This document shows, piece by piece, positions 23,291 through 35,519 of a stretch of DNA of 64,000 nucleotides; position 1 is the stretch's first letter; each line of letters opens with the position of its first letter. The translations under genes were made by a program, and so were the position numbers. This DNA comes from Calliopum simillimum (taxonomy: Eukaryota; Arthropoda; Insecta; Diptera; Lauxaniidae): the NCBI GenBank assembly GCA_951812925.1, contig OX638369.1, positions 45,813,061 through 45,877,060 of the forward strand, written 5' to 3'. The notes beneath the pieces are model-generated. The model had not been told where the DNA came from, did no database searches, and was given only the letters and a program-made list of their open reading frames with translations.

Positions 23291-25033
23291 TATTTGTTTG
23301 GACGGTCACACCTTTATAATTGGATCGTTGACTGACCAGATTTATTAGAGTTTTCGAATAAGTAGTACTGAGTTTTGCCACCTCTCTCGTTGATCTTCGA
23401 TTTTTCTCGATACCGTTCCAAATTGAGTTGGCGTAAGAAAAGAAAAGAAAATGCCCAAATCGAAATATCAATTTTATCAATTAATAAACTTTTTTCTTTG
23501 GTATTGAATTTTTCTTTTAAGACCCGTTCGTCGTCGTTGTCGTCGTACACGCCTAATAAATAAAATTCCACTAATCAAAAAGTTCAAAGTGCGCCACAGC
23601 AGTTCTATTAAAAGTTCATGCAAAAGTTTCTTTTTCGCGACCATTTTTTTCATCCGCTGTTAACTTTTCTGTGTGTACGCGAGCTAAAGTTTTTCTACAG
23701 CAGCAGCAGCAGCAACAACAACAACAAAAGCACAGCTGCTGTGCAGTTCAAAGTTCAAGGAAGCTGTCAAATTGTAGCCAGTCAAGTGTTAAAAATATTG
23801 TTGCCGTATTTCTTATGTTACTACTTTTGGAAGTTTCTTTTTAATAAATTTGCAAGCCAATTTTTTTTTTTTTACTCGTCCGTGCTGCTGCCAATGTTGT
23901 TTTTGCGTTGTCCCCTTTTGAATTTGAACACTTACTTGGCTTTTAGCTGTTCTGAAAGTCCCGCAAGCCTCAATTCACACAAGCAGACAGTCAGTTGCAG
24001 ACATAAATGATTTAATGGAAACAAAAAAAACTCCGCTAAAAAATGAACAACCAACCTTTTGTTAAAAAAAAGGTTTTTTTTTATTGAAAACCAACGAAAT
24101 GTTATTGGCAGATTAGTTAAAAATATCATCAGGATTTCTTTAATACAGCTGTATATCCATCTCATAAATAGTTAAGGATATGAACACTTTGAGGTTTCTG
24201 GTTTCCCGCGTGGTCATATGATATGATACCTAATCTATAACACTGTGCAGTAGTCAAAAAATCCCAAAAGCTTTGAAAAGTGTTTCTACTGTATTTGGAT
24301 TTCATAAACGTGAATATGTTATTCGCTTTATTGTGCCAAGTCAGGTTTTCTCTTAGGTTGACTTAGAAGTTATTAAGAAAATAGTGGCATTTAAAATAAA
24401 AAAGTTCTGCGATTTTTATGATCGTAAGCTCGTTAGAAAGGTATTAAAGAGTATACTTTGCTTAAGTGGTAAAAATGATAGTATTTTACCAGATGGGGCT
24501 TTAAAAATCACTTAATTCATAAAATTAAATTTTTAATGCATTTGCTTAAGTTTTAAGCATTTCTCGTCTTTGGTGACCCCAAGTGAAATTTTTTATAGAA
24601 TACTTATTATTGCAGAATACTTTGACTTCTTGGGGTTTTAAGAACTTAAATTTTGTTTTACCTACCCACACTGGTTCAAAATCCTTAGAAAAATGGCCAA
24701 AAGTCGAAAAAAAGTTGTTTGTGTTTACGCGGGGAAATGCGTAAACTTTAACTCCCAAACTCCAGTTTGATTCCTCGACGAACGGCAATACTACCCACCC
24801 ACTCTATCTGTAAAAACTCGTCACAAACGATGATCAAAACTTGAAATATTTATATAGCAAGCTTCTTAGCACTGACGAGTGTTGCCGTCTCGCTCACTCA
24901 TATTCAATATTAATTGCTGACAATTGCTCAGCACATTTCTCAACTTGAAGTCTAAAGTCCAAGTTGGGAAAACTCTTTACTCGTTGATTATAATACACAG
25001 CTGAAACAACTGCAGCTCTTTTTAGTTGTAATT

Positions 25034-25909
25034 TGTAAACCCTACACCCAGGGTATATTCACTTTGTCCTTCCGTTTGTAACGCAAAGAAGGAGGCGTGG
25101 CAGATATAGAAAAGTATATATATTTTTGATCAGCGTCACCTCCTGAGTCGATATAGCCATGTCCGTCTGTCTGGCTGGCTGGCTGGGTGGCTGGCTGTGT
25201 GTTGAAATACACTTTTTGGGAAAACTGTGGAAGATAATTCAATGAAATTTAGTACATTGCCTTCGTGGACAAAGCTAGCTCGGGGGATTGAAAATGAGCG
25301 AAATCGGTCGGCGGACACGCCTACCGCCCATACAAAAAATATATTCAAAATGCAATTTTAGGAGCATTTTTCACGACAGTGCAACCAAAATACGCATAAA
25401 TACTAAAAATTGTAAGCGCAAGCTTCGAGAAGAAACTGAGCGAATTCGGAAAAGACAGCGTGGCACCTCCCATATAAGCAAATGCTTAAAAACGGTATAC
25501 TTAAAGCGTTTTTTGAGATATTCGAACCAAATTTTGCTCAGACACTAAATATCATAAAAGAAAGATCTCAACATAAGCAAAAGTTTCAAAATGCTATAAT
25601 GAAACAGTTTTTTGAGATAATCCACTAAACTTCACTCAAATACTAAATACTATAAATGCACGCTCTAAGCTAAAACTAGACGAACTCGGACAAAAGGGCG
25701 TGGCACCTCCTATATAAGCAAAAGCTTCAAAACGCTATACTGAAAAAGTTTTTCACTCAGACACTAAAAACTATAAATGCAAGCTCTGAACAAAAACTGG
25801 GTGAACTCGGACAAGAGGGCGTAGCACCTCCCATATGAGCAAAGTTTGAAAAATACTGCAGTGTAGGGTATTTAATGTTTGGCCAGGCCAAATCTTACAC
25901 CCTTACTAG
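25034..25909 (+). mobile_element. DINE-1-like element, complete copy D
   Basis: The head CCCTACACCCAGGGTATATT starts at about 25040. A short GGCT microsatellite follows at 25172-25197. Internal GGCGTGGCACCTCC repeats fill the 3' half. The subterminal GTGTAGGGTAT lies at 25861-25871, then the hairpin around 25878-25892 and CTAG at 25906-25909. The structure is that of copy A. It is non-coding. Confidence 0.8.
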
Positions 25910-27692
25910 TTCTTATTAGTTTTTAATTTTATAAAGTTTATTTGTCAATAAAAGTAAAGTTAACTTAAAACAAAGTGATCTTGGTAATCTTTTTTACGCA
26001 AATTTCTTACATAGTTGATCACGTAAAAGCAAAGACAATTCATCGCTTCCCTTTGAAGTGTCATCGTCGTCAACAGCAACGATTTCAGCTCATAAAAGGC
26101 GACTCACAAAGTGACTCCAGGTCTCCCACAGTGACTCTCGGTTTCAGGAACAGACTCTTGGTCATCGCCAGAGACTTTCCGTCACCAGCGGCAGCCAAAG
26201 CAGAGTCTTATCGATTAAACAACATGTAAAAAAGGGTACTATCGAATCTTTAAACTCAAAACTTGTAAAAGATTGCGCTTTTTTGATAATTGTCATTAAC
26301 TTAAAATGAAATTATTTTACAAAACCAGTTAGCAATAGTTATGAAAATAGCCCAGAATCAATTTCTACCAATTAGTACCTCCAAGATTTTTTTTTGGTTT
26401 AAGAAGACTGAAACCTTTTCTATTACAAATAAAAACACGAACTTTTCTGAGGCACTCATAGAAAAATTTAACTCATATTGCTTGCCAAGTGTCAATATGT
26501 GTTACTCGCCCGAAATGATAAAATTTTTATATTATTATACAGCTTCTATTCCATGATGAAGGGATCTAAGGCAGATTTTTATGTAGATCAATTAACCGTT
26601 GTACACAACTCTATCAAATTTAAAGTTTTGAAATAAATTTTTAAACAATATTTAAAAATTGTGGAAGTGTTGTTCCTTACCATTTCGAGTCCGCCATTTT
26701 GTTTTTTAAAAAGCTTATATCAGATTCGTAATCAGCGACCCCAAAAACCAAAACAACTTCTGTCGAGCTATGCCTTCGGCCATATATTACAAGTTTTTTT
26801 GCGGTATAAGTTCATAAATAAATTCCTTTTTTCGACACATCAACACGCGAACGACATTAATAATGAAATTTTCTTTACGAAATGAATTAAACGATAAACT
26901 GTTGTTGAGATTATCCATGTCAAAAGAGGACGAAGGTCATTTTTTTTTTTTTTTAACTGAGAAATTTTCAAGTCAATAATATAGAATCCGTGGATAATCG
27001 AGGATAAAATCATCCCTCAATTGGAAATTAACAATCTTAAAAACCAAACTGATTTGGAAAAAATAAGGTTTCCAAATTTTGAATGCTCAACAATCTTAAG
27101 AAATTTTTTCACGATCAAGACCAAAATCGAGACCAAGACTTAATGACCAATATCAAGACCAAGACGAAGACTGCTATGGTCTTGGTCTTGATTTGCTCAT
27201 CACTATAAAGTCCTCTCATTATTAGTTTTGGGGAAAACAAATTTTTTCCAAGCTATGCACATGAAACTTCACTATTTTGACGCTCTGAAGTTCCATGCTC
27301 ATAACTTGGGAAAAAAATTTTATTATTCTCAAATGCCTATCTTTCAGAAATTGATTACAAACCTTAAACTTGTAGTGGTTCCATGTTTAGATTTTTCTTC
27401 TTTTTTTAGTATTTCGAATCTGGTAAGGCTTCGCACTAGTATAATCGCCTTTACACAGTTTTGGAAAAAAAACAATTTGGATTCCCTCTATGTTACTGGA
27501 ACAGTCAGTGAATGTTTCCTGGACTCTAAAAAAACTGCTCATAAGTAAAGATTTCTAACGGTTGACATTTATTTCTCACTTTGCTACGTATAATATAATC
27601 TTAATCTTAAGTAATGTATTTAAGTTAAACCAAAATATAATATTGTTTTTTAATTTAATTTAATCTCTTTGTATCTTTCTTTCTCTTTGCAG

Positions 27693-27828
27693 CTTCTTAA
27701 TTCCACTGACAATGTAGTCGTTTTACAACGTGTCACATTACAATCAACAGGTCGTTATCGTTGTGAAGTTTCCGGTGAAGCGCCATCATTTCAAACTGTT
27801 TCCGGTCATGAGGACATGATTGTTGTCG
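27693..27828 (+). CDS. beat: beat-family gene, exon encoding the second half of Ig domain 1
   Basis: The exon follows TTTGCAG and ends before GTAAGT at 27829. It begins in phase 0, continuing directly from the first visible exon, and ends with one base of a split codon. It reads LLNSTDNVVVLQRVTLQSTG, then RYRCEVSGEAPSFQTV and HEDMIVVG. The cysteine in YRCEVS is the second Ig1 cysteine, and the spacing LQSTGRYRCEVS-EAPSF is typical of Beat proteins. The exon is intact, with no stops or frameshifts. Confidence 0.9.
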
Positions 27829-28820
27829 GTAAGTTAGTAACGGGCATGAGTGCACATATTTCGTGGGTGTATTTAATTTTTTAATAATAACTTTTAAAGA
27901 CAGAAAACAAAAAACGAAAACAAAATGAAATGAAAACTTTCCTCTTCCATAAATGCGAATATTTAATTTAATTCGGTTTATTTATTTCTCGTAACTTCAC
28001 AACACATCAAAATTAATGAAACTAATTAATTTTGTTACAAAACTAATTACAATTTTATGTGTTTTTCATGTCTTTTGCACATACATTTTGTTGTTGGCTG
28101 GTTGGTTGGTTGGTTTCTTTTTTTTTTAAAAAAGTCGTTGCCATGCGAGTAAAAAAGTCACTGGCAGCAAGGAAAAAAGTTACGAAAATAGAAATACTAA
28201 AAATAAGTGAACCACTTGGGTAGTACCCCAGTATGAATCACGCACGTATATGTACATGCGTAGCCATAAATATGTATATATTACGCTTTTCTTATGTAGG
28301 TGTGTATGTATGTGCGGATGCAAACACGCGCACATGGACATTGATTGATGTGTTGCACATACTACGAAGATTATTACATTTTCTGTGCGAAAACGTAAAA
28401 AACTACAACAAAAATGCCTGAAATATTTTAAAAGAGTTATCGCATAACAGTATTTTTCAGTTATTTTTGTACAAAATTAAAAGTAAATGGTATAAAACTT
28501 TCCACAATTTGAATTTTAGAGAGCAAGCTAAGTTGCACAAGCAGGTTAGGGTGATTCAGAGTTAAAAAAAAATTTGAATAAAAGCATTTAATTGACGCAA
28601 TTTTACACCTTTCTATTGATTTTCCTCCAAAATGGAATTTTTCATTCAATTATGTAGTTTGCATGCATTTGAATTTTTAGTTTTCATACATACATATGTG
28701 GCCATGTCCATCTCAATTTTTTCGAAATTTGCAGTTGGGTTCTCAGATTTTTATAAAAATTCACAGAACTGTCCTTAGTGATCAGTATGGAGACCTCTGA
28801 TTACACCGTTCGACACAAAA

Positions 28821-30024
28821 AAAAAAACACATGAGAAAATCCAAAAAATTCTTAAAGAAGACGTTAAAAAAATACTCGTTTTTCGTGGTTTTTCTCCAGC
28901 ACGTCACATTTTTTTATCCACTGTACGTGAAGAAAACAAAAATACCGAATTCTTGTGTTAAATCGATGAATTTAACTATATGATCTTTACATCTGAGGTG
29001 TATCATGTGTTCAGCAAACTTATGCAGGATATTGCGGGCAATATTTTTGTAGAAAATTTTAACCCTGTACAACCCCCACATGTAGGTAATTTTTGCTCTT
29101 TTCTTAAAAAGGTACAAAAATGACACCTAAAACAGGGGAATATTGAGTCAGTATGTACCACAGAAATATTTACTATACAATTTCACTACTAGTTGCTGAA
29201 CACTAAAAAAGCTAAATTTTATCCTGAAAGCAAAAAATCGTTAAAATCAGTTAACAGTTCTAACAATAAATATTTTCCAAGGTTCACCCCACTGTAAAAC
29301 TCTAAAACTACATTTTGGACAAAACTCGTTCGCACAAGATCATAACGAAATCACACAAGGATAATTTTCTTACAATACATTAACCTATTATATCCTGTTT
29401 TTATTGGCCTTTTTGATCCCTTTTTCTTAAACTGAGCCACAATGGGTTAAAAAATTTTGCACAAATATCCTACAAAAAATTTCACTAAGAGTTGCCAAAC
29501 GTGAAAAATTCTTAAAACTTAAGGTAAGCGCGTCAGGGATGTAATTAATACTCAATGTGAAAAGTCCTAATTGATTTTAACGATTCTTTTGGTTTCGGGC
29601 TCAAATTTCGACTTTTACGTGTCTAAAAACTAGCAGCGAAATTTTATAGCAAACATTTCTGTAGTACATTTTGACGCAATATTTTCCTGTTTTGGGTGTC
29701 ATTTTTGTACCTTTTTAAGAAAAGGGCAAAAATGACCCACATGTGGGGGTTGTACAGGGTTAAAATTTTCTACGAAAATATTTCCCGCAATATCTTGCAT
29801 AAGTTTGCTGAACACATAATACACCTCAGATGTAAGGATCATATAGTTAAATTCATCGATTTAACACAAGAATGCGGTATTTTTGGTTTTTTCATGTAAA
29901 GCGGATAAAAAAACTTCAAAAATCGATTAAAAAAAAATTGACGTGCTGGAGAAAAACTATGAGAAATGGGTATTTTTTTTAACATCTACTTTAAGAATTT
30001 TTTGGATTTTCTAATGTGTTTTAA
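28821..30024. mobile_element. Large foldback element (~1.2 kb)
   Basis: Sequence 28821-29170 is repeated inverted at about 29640-30024, including the CACATGAGAAAATCC end, TTTTTCTCCAGCACGTCA, ATGATCTTTACATCTGAGGT and GCAAACTTATGCAGGATATT. The ~470 bp centre carries a single copy of the family's inner part. Non-coding frames of ~70 residues appear in both arms in mirror image and are by-products of the repeat. Confidence 0.65.
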
Positions 30025-30260
30025 AAAAAGTTCGAAATTGTTCCACAGTGTAGTAAATATTTCAAAAATAGTGACTACTACTGATTTTATGATCGTAGAA
30101 TATTTTTAGAAATTACTGGTCTTTGAAAATTAAGTATCAAAGTTACCCCATTTTGTTATTATTATTAAACAAATATCAAAATAATCACATTCGATGTGTT
30201 CGTTGAACATGTTTAAAATGTAAAAGAATTTAATTTCGTTAAGTCTGGTAAACAACTTGA

Positions 30261-30456
30261 AAGTCCTAATATTTCCTTTTAAAACCTAATTTAAATTATG
30301 TAGATATCTTTTTTTTTCGTCAAAGATATCCTTACCTAAAAAGACACAACAGTGCAAAAAACCCGTTTTAACAATATTTCGGTCTACGATATCCCATGGA
30401 AGCATGAAGATATAAACATAATTTAAATTAGGTTTTAAAGGAAAAGATTAGGACTT
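30261..30456. mobile_element. Compact 196 bp inverted-repeat MITE
   Basis: A 40 bp arm at 30261-30300, beginning AAGTCCTAATATTTCC, is inverted with few mismatches at 30417-30456. The centre has 116 bp including CAGTGCAAAAAACCCG and AATATTTCGGTCT. A diverged relative of this centre is at 22300-22420. No coding capacity. The target duplication is not clear. Confidence 0.6.
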
Positions 30457-31984
30457 TTAAGCATTTAACGAATAAATGATATGTTACATACATAGTTATA
30501 TAGCTTCAAAAAATGTAAACAGAATCTGGAAAAAAATTTGATGTGCTACGACATTCGATTTAGAAGGGGTTAAGGCATGCCGTGGCAGACCATGCGTGTT
30601 GTGTGCGAGAGTTTTATTACAACTCTGAATTCAGTGACTGCCATGTTTTTTGCCGTTTTTGGTGATATTTTGTTCGATGGATTTTACGAAAATAAAATCT
30701 CTTTCCTATAGAAAATGTTTTCAACAACATACATATTTCTGTTAAAGTAAAAAAGCGATTTTCGTGACCTTCGACTTGTATACTTTTTCGCGTACTTCAT
30801 TGCGCAACGGCCTTTTTACACGTTATTCCTTAAGAATTTGCAAACCTTCATTTAACTAGGCTACCAATATAACGCTTACTCCCCAATTTCAAACAAACTA
30901 ATATACTGAAAATCAATAAGCGCAGCCATTAATGATAAAATTTAACCAGGTAAACTCTATTTGTGACAGGAATAATTTAAAAAAATATTTTTTTTAACTA
31001 TAAAATTAAATAAAATATGAAAAATTAACATTGTTCGCCACAAAAAAAAAAATATTTTGTTCTCTTGAAATGGGTTAAATTATACCCGAAGACCATATAA
31101 AGGTTAATTTTAATAAAAGAAAATGTTTGTTTGATGAGAGATTTGTTCTCACAAAATGCTTAAAAATTAAAATCTTGTATTATCCTCTATGCTACAAATC
31201 AACCATTTCCTATAAAATCCTTATGGACAATAAAAACATAATTTTTCTAAAATACTTCCGAAAAATATTAAAAGTGTTTACTGACAAATCACTACTCGTA
31301 CTAGAGATGTCAACTTTGAGAAATCTTATTTATGGAGAAAGAAACAAAATATTTAAAGAATTTTGCTTATTTATAAGGTTTTATGTATCCTTACAAACGC
31401 ACACACATGCACATGACAAGGTGAACACACATACATACGTTAAAAAAAATATCTATAAACATTTCAGTCGCATTCTTGCCGTCCTCTGGTTACGTGTGAA
31501 TTGTCTTTGTGTGTTATTGTCATTGTTTGTGTTGTTGCCGAATGGCAAATTGCCGTTGTTGTACGTGATCCAATGCAACTTCAATGTACCCAACTACCAA
31601 CAAAATTCTGCACTTTTTTATCTTCATTGTGTGTTTGTGTGTGTTACGCCTCTTCTACCTCTTTGAAATTTTTCAAATTTTCTTTCTTTATTTTTTGTTG
31701 TTGTCATGCTTCATGCCGCAACTTAATTGGAAAATTTTTATCCTTTGGGATTACATGCTGCAGTAGATAGAATATAAAAATACAGAAAAAAATTAACTTA
31801 AATGGACACCCTGTAAATACAAAAAGCTCTGCAAATAACTCTTCACAAGGAGAGCAGCTCGCGAATCACTATGTTGCATACAATAATAAATCCCAATTTT
31901 TTGGCTACAACTATAGTGGAGTACTTACTTATCCTTCCGGAGTGCTTTGAAATACTAACACTGACAGAAATTTATGGATAGACT

Positions 31985-32829
31985 AATGAATAAACGAATA
32001 AATGAATAAATGAATATATGAATAAATGAATAAATGAATAAATGAATAAATGAATAAATGAATAAATGAATAAATGAATAAATGAATAAATGAATAAATG
32101 AATAAATGAATAAATGAATAAATGAATAAATGAATAAATGAATAAATGAATAAATGAATAAATGAATAAATGAATAAATGAATAAATGAATAAATGAATA
32201 AATGAATAAATGAATAAATGAATAAATGAATAAATGAATAAATGAATAAATGAATAAATGAATAAATGAATAAATGAATAAATGAATAAATGAATAAATG
32301 AATAAATGAATAAATGAATAAATGAATAAATGAATAAATGAATAAATGAATAAATGAATAAATGAATAAATGAATAAATGAATAAATGAATAAATGAATA
32401 AATGAATAAATGAATAAATGAATAAATGAATAAATGAATAAATGAATAAATGAATAAATGAATAAATGAATAAATGAATAAATGAATAAATGAATAAATG
32501 AATAAATGAATAAATGAATAAATGAATAAATGAATAAATGAATAAATGAATAAATGAATAAATGAATAAATGAATAAATGAATAAATGAATAAATGAATA
32601 AATGAATAAATGAATAAATGAATAAATGAATAAATGAATAAATGAATAAATGAATAAATGAATAAATGAATAAATGAATAAATGAATAAATGAATAAATG
32701 AATAAATGAATAAATGAATAAATGAATAAATGAATAAATGAATAAATGAATAAATGAATAAATGAATAAATGAATAAATGAATAAATGAATAAATGAATA
32801 AATGAAAAAATGAATAAATGAATAAATGA
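31985..32829. repeat. 8-bp tandem array (AATAAATG)n
   Basis: About 105 uninterrupted copies of an 8-bp unit (AATAAATG/TGAATAAA) fill 31985-32829, with only one or two changed bases near each end. Because 8 is not a multiple of 3, the three frames are equivalent, and the long minus-strand frame (SFIHLFIY repeats) is an artefact. The extreme purity suggests a young or actively slipping array. Confidence 0.97.
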
Positions 32830-34520
32830 TTAGGTAAAATAAAGCACATCAATAATTTCCATACAAAAAATCAAACAATTATGTTTTTAAATACAAATCA
32901 AAACTTTAAAAACTTACTTACTGTTTTATACTTGAATAGAGACGATAAGTGTATGATTTTTTCAAGTGTAAGTAATTCTTCTTTGCGCGACAGATTATAA
33001 TTAAAATTTCAACACGAAATGCAACCATAAATTTCAATGCTAAATATTTGGCCCGGAACGCAATGTTGAAATCTCTTTGCCAATGAGCACAATACCCTTG
33101 ACTTCTTTCGGCGTTGATAATGATAATGGTGCTGGTGATGACGATAGACCCCAAGATTTATGTAAAATATACGTTGAATGAAGTCTTTCAATAGCATTTT
33201 TTTCTTATTTAAATAAAAAAAAAATAAAAATTGTACAAAATGAAATGCAAAGTAATCCTAAAAGTAATAAGGATTTTTTTATTTTGTGTAAAACAACCCT
33301 TGATCAAAATCATAAACACAGTTTGTATGTGGGAAAAAACCCTTTAAACAATTTGTTTTTTTTTTTTTTGTTTTGGTGTTTTTCCTTATTATGAGTAATT
33401 AAGAAGAGTCATAAAGCCAAGTTTTAATTTAATCTCTACAACAGAAATAAAAAGAAAATTTTATGTCTTTAATTTATTTGACTTGATATTAAGCCACTCT
33501 TGTCTCAATTTGTTAAGAAAATCCTTTTTATTGTTACATAAAAAAAAAAATGATGTCTACGTTTGGCTTTTCGATTATGGGAGATTTTAGTTTTGAATAC
33601 GAAAAGAGTTGGACCTCTGAATAACGACTTCAAAATTTTTACTTTACTTTTTCAGAATTTATTTTTGTCTTCCCAAAGCTACACATTTGTGTAAAGTTTT
33701 TCTTTGCTGAAGTTGTTTTTTTAATTAACAATTTAACTTTGCTGCACTGTAATCAAACTATAACTAAACTGCAATACTTAACGCCTGGAAATAAAGATAA
33801 TAAGCTAAATTGAATTAATCCTTACGAAGATGAAATGCGATGTAAGCAATAGACAGTAATTTAGATGTAATTCAACCAATCCACCAAACTGGCAAAGGAG
33901 GAAAATGAGCAAGGTTTTAGCTTAAGATCTGGTCAAAAATTATATCCCCTGCACCGGCTGAAAAGTAAAAGTGCACACAAAAGAATTCGGCTCCAAAATT
34001 CTCTGTCAACCTACCGTCGGTACTCCTCTGGAACTTTAGTAATAGAGTCCCAAAAACGAAACGCTTTACGCGCCTTCCCGGTACTTAAAATTTGAGGTTT
34101 GAACATTTAGTGCACTTGAAATTTAGTTAGTTTAGCTTCATTGTTCAGTCTCATGGACAAGATCACATATGAATTGAATAAACTTAAAAGCACTAACTCT
34201 TCTTACAGCATTTTCGCTTTTATAGCACTTCTAATAAAGCTTCCTCTATTAATTAAAAATTAAGTAAAACTTAAAAAAATAGAATATACGAAAAGAAAAT
34301 ACCCTATTTTTAGGGTATAAAAATTGTGACAAAAATACATAGTAAAACCCATAATGTAAAACCACATCAAAAAAAGCAATTAATGCCACAAATTGGAACT
34401 AACGATAAACAGTAAAAGAACGACAAGGACATCATCATGGACGACAACGGCAACGGCGATGTAGACTGCAAGAAAGACGAAAGATAAAATGAAAAACCTG
34501 AACATTAAGTAGTCCTCCTC

Positions 34521-34614
34521 CTACTCCACCAATGAGTGGGAATGTTTGGGTGGCTTAGCAAATGGGGCGATAGGAGCGGCACCAGTTGATTGCTTCAACA
34601 ATTGAATCATGAAA
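34521..34614 (-). other. Candidate terminal exon of a nested minus-strand gene
   Basis: On the minus strand, CTATTGCTTTTCAG (a good polypyrimidine tract and AG) precedes a 94-base segment. After one base completing a split codon it reads FMIQLLKQSTGAAPIAPF, then AKPPKHSHSLVE and TAG at 34521-34523. GC content is clearly higher than in the surrounding intron, as expected for coding sequence. I could not identify the protein or a matching upstream exon. The hydrophobic frame at 34961-35179 ends at GTAAGT but in the wrong phase. It may be chance. Confidence 0.28.
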
Positions 34615-35519
34615 CTGAAAAGCAATAGAAAAGTTAATCATTTAATTCATACAAGAGATCAAATCAAATAGATTAGCAGCAATGTGAAATGAAATAAGGA
34701 TAGAGCGAGACTTGTAGCGAAGTCTACACTTTAAAGAACGCTACATAGATATATTTAGGCATAATTTCTAAGCTTTATTTATATAGCTGCATATATGTTT
34801 GAGATTTAAAGTCTAACGGAACGGCTTTCAAGACATTTTTTTTTTTTTTGGAAAAAAGATCGTTCTTCCGAAATTTGAGTATTCGTATATTTTGGGAAAT
34901 GTCCGGATTCTGTTAAAGTACCCCGGAAATTTCCATTTAACAAATTCTTGAGTAAGTATCTTACAGCATATTAGCAATAAGATTTCGCGAGAACTTTCTC
35001 GAATCCGAATGATTCTCACGTATGTAATACCATTTCAAGAATGTACTTACGAATGGCAAAGTCAATACGTACTGTGTGTAGCGTATAAAAAAAAAATAGA
35101 GAATTAAACAACCCAAACCAAGAGTGAGAATCATGTAATTACACAAGTCATCTGTAGATAATGCAATCGTTGGATTCAATATGTTCTGTTCGTGTTGATT
35201 GATTAAAACTGAAATTAAGGATACTAGGAGTAAATCAAATGTTTGCAGACTGAAATAATCACACTTTTTATTTCACTTTGAAGGAAGGGGTTTAATAAAG
35301 TGGGAGTCGCTGACTTTGGTATGATAATATTAAGAACCTAATTAGTTTAGTGACAGAGGTGAATCACGATGCAATTAAATTAATTTGAACTTAAAGATAT
35401 CTGAGCTGACAGTTTTCAATATTATAGAATCTTTAAGAATTTTTTTTTTAAGTGTGTCACTTAATGACATTTTATATTGAAAATTATCAATTATTATAGA
35501 ATCTAAGAAAAAGTTTTAA

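Larger units (their letters stand above)
9379..27692 (+). other. beat intron (about 18.3 kb), repeat-filled
   Basis: A GT donor (GTAAGT at 9379) and an AG acceptor (TTGCAG ending at 27692) bound this intron, which is phase 0. It contains the nested transposon complex at 9600-14434, DINE-1 fragments, palindromes at 15490-15780 and 18060-18840, a TA-flanked MITE at 19453-20351, a complete DINE-1-like element at 25034-25909, and hAT-type ends at 14988 and 27205. Stretches 15780-18060, 20360-22840 and 23300-25030 are AT-rich and carry no supported gene. A CAG/CAA run lies at 23699-23730. The short frames here lack family signatures. Confidence 0.7.

Noticed and set aside
26060..26230. A serine/arginine-rich reading within 25975-26229 resembling an SR-type protein
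   Set aside because: It is short and isolated, with no start context or splice signals, and the resemblance is only compositional.
31127..31666. A 179-residue plus-strand frame in the second large intron
   Set aside because: No recognised domain, amino-acid bias typical of AT-rich non-coding DNA, and no supporting splice or conservation signal.
31983..32852. A 289-residue minus-strand frame of repeated SFIHLFIY units
   Set aside because: It is a direct consequence of the 8-bp satellite array. All frames of such an array are open, and there is no flanking gene structure.
34961..35179. A hydrophobic 72-residue minus-strand frame as the exon preceding 34521-34614
   Set aside because: Its donor is in phase 0 while the downstream segment needs two bases from upstream, and the alternative frame has a stop.
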